Source: Caryophanales bacterium (lineage in GTDB: Bacteria; Bacillota_I; Bacilli_A; RF39; UBA660). From it: a stretch of DNA of 15,981 nt. Of this stretch, positions 13,233 to 15,981 are shown piece by piece. Location: NCBI GenBank assembly GCA_016282415.1, contig JAEEKO010000022.1, positions 1 through 15,981 on the forward strand, given 5' to 3'. The notes beneath the pieces are model-generated. The model did no database searches. It was given only the letters and a program-made list of their open reading frames with translations, and had not been told where the DNA came from. Position numbers and translations under genes: made by a program. Each line of letters starts with the position of its first letter. Position 1 is the first letter of the stretch.

Positions 13233-14051
13233 AGTGAATTTAATATAAGTGTTATAAAGAGTATTATCATTGATAATGCTTTTTATTTGATAATTAATAC
13301 ATAATCCCATAAAAGTAGTTAAAAAGGCGGTTAAAATAACTAATAAGTGATAATTTAAAGAAAAATTACTTAAAAATACATAACCATTGGTTATTTCTAG
13401 GTTTGTGAGAAATATTTTAAGTAAGTTACTTTTTAAATAAATGGTAATTATATTGATTAACACATTAAAAAAAAGAATAATACTTAAGATATTAAGCATT
13501 ACTTTAAAGGAATCGGTAATATTATTTAAGAACGAATCACGAGAACTACTTTTTAATGAGTGGTAATTATCATTTTTAATAGTTAACCAGAGGATGATAG
13601 TTATTAAATAATTGGTTATAAGAATAGCTACTTTAGTTTTATTATCTAAGTAAGTAACTATGTTCCAAAAGAAGAGGGGATTAATGATACTAGTACTAAT
13701 AAGTAGTTTTCGATAATTTTGATAACTAATTTTATGATGGATTAAAGCATCTTTAAAGAAAATTTGACTTGTTGGACTACCAACAATTAATGCTAGAAGA
13801 ATTAGTATTAAGGAATTACCGTTAAATTTAAAAAGATGGTTAAATGCATCCATTATTATTGAGGGAATATTTAGGTTACTAATTAATGTTTTACCAATGA
13901 TTAAGGTTGGGAAGATACTTGGTAATAACTGATAAATCCATAAGTTAATTCCAATTGTTATGGCATTAGTGGTTGTTTTTCTATTAATAATTATTAAGAA
14001 AAGTAGAATAATAAATGTAATGTTTTTACTAATTGTTATTTTCTTTTTCAT
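13185..14051 (-). CDS. ylbJ: YlbJ-like sporulation integral membrane protein
   Basis: YlbJ is a polytopic membrane protein of the nucleoside-recognition (Gate) superfamily; in Bacillus it is made under sigma-E and is needed for heat-resistant spores. The 288-residue product is nearly all hydrophobic helices. Family landmarks are INLWIYQLLPSIFPTLIIGKTL after the first helix, the glycine/proline turn GSPTSQIFFKDAL (GYPSGAK in Bacillus), STSIINPLFFW, and the C-terminal FMGLCINYQIKSII. It is shorter than Bacillus YlbJ (about 400 residues), mainly in loops. The ribosome site GAGGAATT precedes the ATG. It is divergent from the ylbL-like gene, and ylbJ and ylbL are also near neighbours in Bacillus. 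Its end overlaps the convergent prepilin gene by 48 bases. Confidence 0.78.
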   Translation of the reverse strand: MKKKITISKNITFIILLFLIIINRKTTTNAITIGINLWIYQLLPSIFPTLIIGKTLISNLNIPSIIMDAFNHLFKFNGNSLILILLALIVGSPTSQIFFKDALIHHKISYQNYRKLLISTSIINPLFFWNIVTYLDNKTKVAILITNYLITIILWLTIKNDNYHSLKSSSRDSFLNNITDSFKVMLNILSIILFFNVLINIITIYLKSNLLKIFLTNLEITNGYVFLSNFSLNYHLLVILTAFLTTFMGLCINYQIKSIINDNTLYNTYIKFTLVRGTIVALTSYVFT

Positions 14052-14075
14052 AATTCCTCATTTGTTTGATATAAT
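14047..14075 (+). promoter_or_regulatory. Promoter of the ylbL-like/DUF368 unit
   Basis: TTCATA, a 17-base spacer and a perfect TATAAT (14070-14075) with TGA just before it form a TG-extended promoter. The -35 box lies across the ylbJ start codon, so the two divergent promoters must overlap or compete. Confidence 0.5.
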
Positions 14076-14092
14076 TAGATAGGTGAAATAAA

Positions 14093-15100
14093 GTGCTAAA
14101 AAAAATATATGCAGTTATTAAAGATTTTATTAAAGAATATTACTTATTGTTGATATTGATTACGGTTATTGCTTTAGCAACATTTATCAAGTTACCATAT
14201 TCAATAATGATGCCTGGTGGGGCCAAAAACTTGAATGAACGTTATGAAATTAGCGGGTCATATCCAGTTAAGGGAAGTTTAAATTTAGCTTACGTTACGG
14301 AAATGAATGCTAATGTTATTTCATTTTTAGTTGCTAAAATTAATCCATATTGGGATGTTGAGAAAAAGTCTGAGGTGATCTTACCTAATGAAAGTAATAA
14401 TGATAGTTTAAAACGAATGAAATTAGGTTTAGAGGAATCGGTCGATACGGCTAAGGTTGTTGCATTACGAAGTGCTGGTTATGATATTGATGTTAATAAT
14501 ACCAAAGTATATGTAACGTATATTATGGATAAAAACAAAAATGACTTACAAATTAATGATCAGATTATATTGATTGATAATAATAAAGTTGCTAGTTTAG
14601 AAGATATTACTAATATTATTAAAGATTATCAGGTTAATGATATAGTTAAAATTAAAGTATTACGTGATACTAAAGAAATTGATTGCTATGCCAAATTATT
14701 TGAATATGAAAAGAAACTAGTAATTGGAGTTACAACTATTCAAAAATTTGATTATGATAGTCCATTTGAAATCAATTATAAAGATAGTAAAAAAGAATAT
14801 GGTAGTAGTGGGGGTTTAATGAATGCTCTTGCAATTTATAACGCTATTACAGAAGAAGATATTACTAAGGGTAAGAAAATAATTGGTACTGGAACTATTG
14901 ATATTAATGGCAATATTGGCAAAATTGATGGAGTAAAATACAAATTATTAGGGGCAAGTTTTAAAAAATGTGATATATTTATAGTACCAGAAGCTAATTA
15001 TGATGAAGCTATTAAGGTTAAGAAAAAATATAAATTAAAAATTAAGATTGTCAAAGTTAAACATATTGATGATGCAATTAATTATTTGAAAGGAATGTAG
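14093..15100 (+). CDS. ylbL: YlbL-like PDZ/Lon-type (S16) membrane serine protease
   Basis: YlbL is a membrane-anchored protease with PDZ and Lon proteolytic domains; in B. subtilis it degrades the SOS division inhibitor YneA. The 335-residue product has one N-terminal membrane helix (about 16-37), then IKLPYSIMMPGGAKNL, typical of the family. A PDZ-like region at about 150-195 has LQINDQIILIDNNKV and VKIKVLRD. The Lon domain carries the Ser-Lys dyad: Ser239 in YGSSGGLMNAL (GPSAG in most members) and Lys282 in IDGVKYKLLGA. Their 43-residue spacing equals that of E. coli Lon (Ser679/Lys722). FIVPEANYDEA follows. The start is a GTG with AGGTG upstream. The next gene begins one base after the stop. 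Confidence 0.9.
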   Translation: MLKKIYAVIKDFIKEYYLLLILITVIALATFIKLPYSIMMPGGAKNLNERYEISGSYPVKGSLNLAYVTEMNANVISFLVAKINPYWDVEKKSEVILPNESNNDSLKRMKLGLEESVDTAKVVALRSAGYDIDVNNTKVYVTYIMDKNKNDLQINDQIILIDNNKVASLEDITNIIKDYQVNDIVKIKVLRDTKEIDCYAKLFEYEKKLVIGVTTIQKFDYDSPFEINYKDSKKEYGSSGGLMNALAIYNAITEEDITKGKKIIGTGTIDINGNIGKIDGVKYKLLGASFKKCDIFIVPEANYDEAIKVKKKYKLKIKIVKVKHIDDAINYLKGM

Positions 15101-15101
15101 T

Positions 15102-15974
15102 ATGAAAAAGGCAATTATATTATTTCTAAAAGGATTTGTTATGGGAATTGCTAATATTATTCCCGGGGTTTCTGGTGGCACATTAGCATTAATAATGGGT
15201 ATCTATGAAGATTTTATTGGTGCCATTAGTCATTTCTTTAGTAATTTTAAGAAAAATATATTATTTTTAGTACCCGTATTTTTAGGAATGGGTGTTGCTA
15301 TTTTATCAATGAGTAGCATTATTAGTTATTCATATAAACACATTCCGATTGCAACCACCTTGTTTTTTGTGGGTTTAGTATTAGGTGGTATTCCTTTACT
15401 AACGAGGAAATTAAAAGATAGTAAAGGTAATAAGAAAAATATTTTAAATTATATTATTTTTGGGTTAACTTTTGCTTTAGTTATTTTTATGGCTTTAGCA
15501 GATACGATTTTTAAAGGATTAGGAGCAGTTAGTTTTAGTAATTTAAATGCCTTAAAATTAATAGTCTTATTCTTGGTTGGTGTTTTAGCGGCTGGAACCA
15601 TGGTTATCCCTGGGGTATCTGGTTCATTAGTGTTAATGCTACTTGGATATTACTATCCAGTTGTTGATACAATTAAAGACTTCATTCATTTTAAAAACTT
15701 AGGTACTAACTTTATTGTTTTAAGTGTATTTGGATTAGGCATTTTAATTGGAATTGTTTTAATTAGTAAATTATTTGAATATTTATTTAAACGTCAAGAA
15801 ACTAAAACTTATTTTGGGGTTTTAGGATTCATTTATGCTTCAATTATTGCTATTCCTTATTCAGCATTACATAATTTAACGTTGAGTTTTAATGTTTATG
15901 AAGCAATTTTAAGCGTTGTACTAGTAATTGCTGGAATTTTTATAGCTTATTATTTAGGCGACAAAAAAGATTAA
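15102..15974 (+). CDS. popT: DUF368 membrane protein, PopT-type undecaprenyl-phosphate transporter
   Basis: DUF368 proteins (PopT) have been shown in other bacteria to move undecaprenyl phosphate back across the membrane for cell-wall recycling. The 290-residue product is a multi-helix membrane protein. It opens with GFVMGIANIIPGVSGGTLAL and repeats the motif as GTMVIPGVSGSLVLMLLGYY: PGVSGG at residues 21-26 and PGVSGS at 170-175, the internal duplication expected of this family. The length is normal. It starts one base after the ylbL-like stop and is surely co-transcribed with it. The stop is seven bases before the window end, so any terminator is not visible. The function is transferred by family; substrate use here is inference. 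Confidence 0.88.
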   Translation: MKKAIILFLKGFVMGIANIIPGVSGGTLALIMGIYEDFIGAISHFFSNFKKNILFLVPVFLGMGVAILSMSSIISYSYKHIPIATTLFFVGLVLGGIPLLTRKLKDSKGNKKNILNYIIFGLTFALVIFMALADTIFKGLGAVSFSNLNALKLIVLFLVGVLAAGTMVIPGVSGSLVLMLLGYYYPVVDTIKDFIHFKNLGTNFIVLSVFGLGILIGIVLISKLFEYLFKRQETKTYFGVLGFIYASIIAIPYSALHNLTLSFNVYEAILSVVLVIAGIFIAYYLGDKKD

Positions 15975-15981
15975 AAAATAA

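Overview
The window looks like chromosomal core sequence from a very AT-rich, sporulation-lineage Firmicute (Bacilli side, perhaps an uncultured RF39- or Erysipelotrichales-like gut bacterium; the lineage is inference). The support is the low GC content (about 30% by eye), strong AAGGAG-type Shine-Dalgarno sites, TG-extended -10 promoters, intrinsic terminators with U tails and Bacillus-type neighbours (lepA-hemW, rpsB-tsf, spoVID-ysxE, ylbJ/ylbL). TGA is a stop: the murT gene ends in TGA inside an ATGA overlap. The code is therefore standard (11), not the Mycoplasma code. No tRNA, rRNA, CRISPR array or mobile element was found. The window is almost fully coding, and no stretch over 300 bases lacks a gene.

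Layout. (1) 1-2041 (+): the 3' end of lepA, hemW, and a small secreted, membrane-anchored protein with a cadherin-like beta-sandwich, closed by a bidirectional terminator. (2) 2050-4088 (-): a divergent murT-gatD pair that should modify peptidoglycan precursors, but whose GatD subunit has lost both the Cys and the His of its glutaminase site. (3) 4205-4429 (+): a short STAS-like gene. (4) 4438-6472 (+): rpsB-tsf with its own promoter, a structured leader of about 110 nt and a terminator. Ribosomal protein S2 carries a Lys/Glu linker and a C-terminal SAP/Rho_N-like domain. (5) 6529-8455 (+): two membrane-anchored envelope proteins (a cysteine-free thioredoxin-like protein and a DUF4163/DUF3298-like protein) followed by frr. 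pyrH, usually between tsf and frr, is absent. (6) 8457-9110 (+): lemA alone, with promoter and terminator. (7) 9161-10577 (+): a spoVID-like LysM gene overlapping a ysxE/CotS-like gene, a spore-coat pair. (8) 10589-13232: two prepilin-like genes (+), the first ending in a large Gly-rich domain, with a 59-residue membrane protein encoded antisense between them. (9) 13185-14051 (-): ylbJ, divergent from 14093-15974 (+): a ylbL-like PDZ/Lon protease and a DUF368 (PopT-type) undecaprenyl-phosphate transporter.

The themes are translation (lepA, rpsB, tsf, frr), cell envelope (murT/gatD, DUF368, lemA, pilin-like proteins) and sporulation (spoVID, ysxE, ylbJ). The points most worth a second look are the glutaminase-dead GatD paired with a MurT that has a FolC-like P-loop, the S2-SAP fusion, and the Gly-rich prepilin locus.
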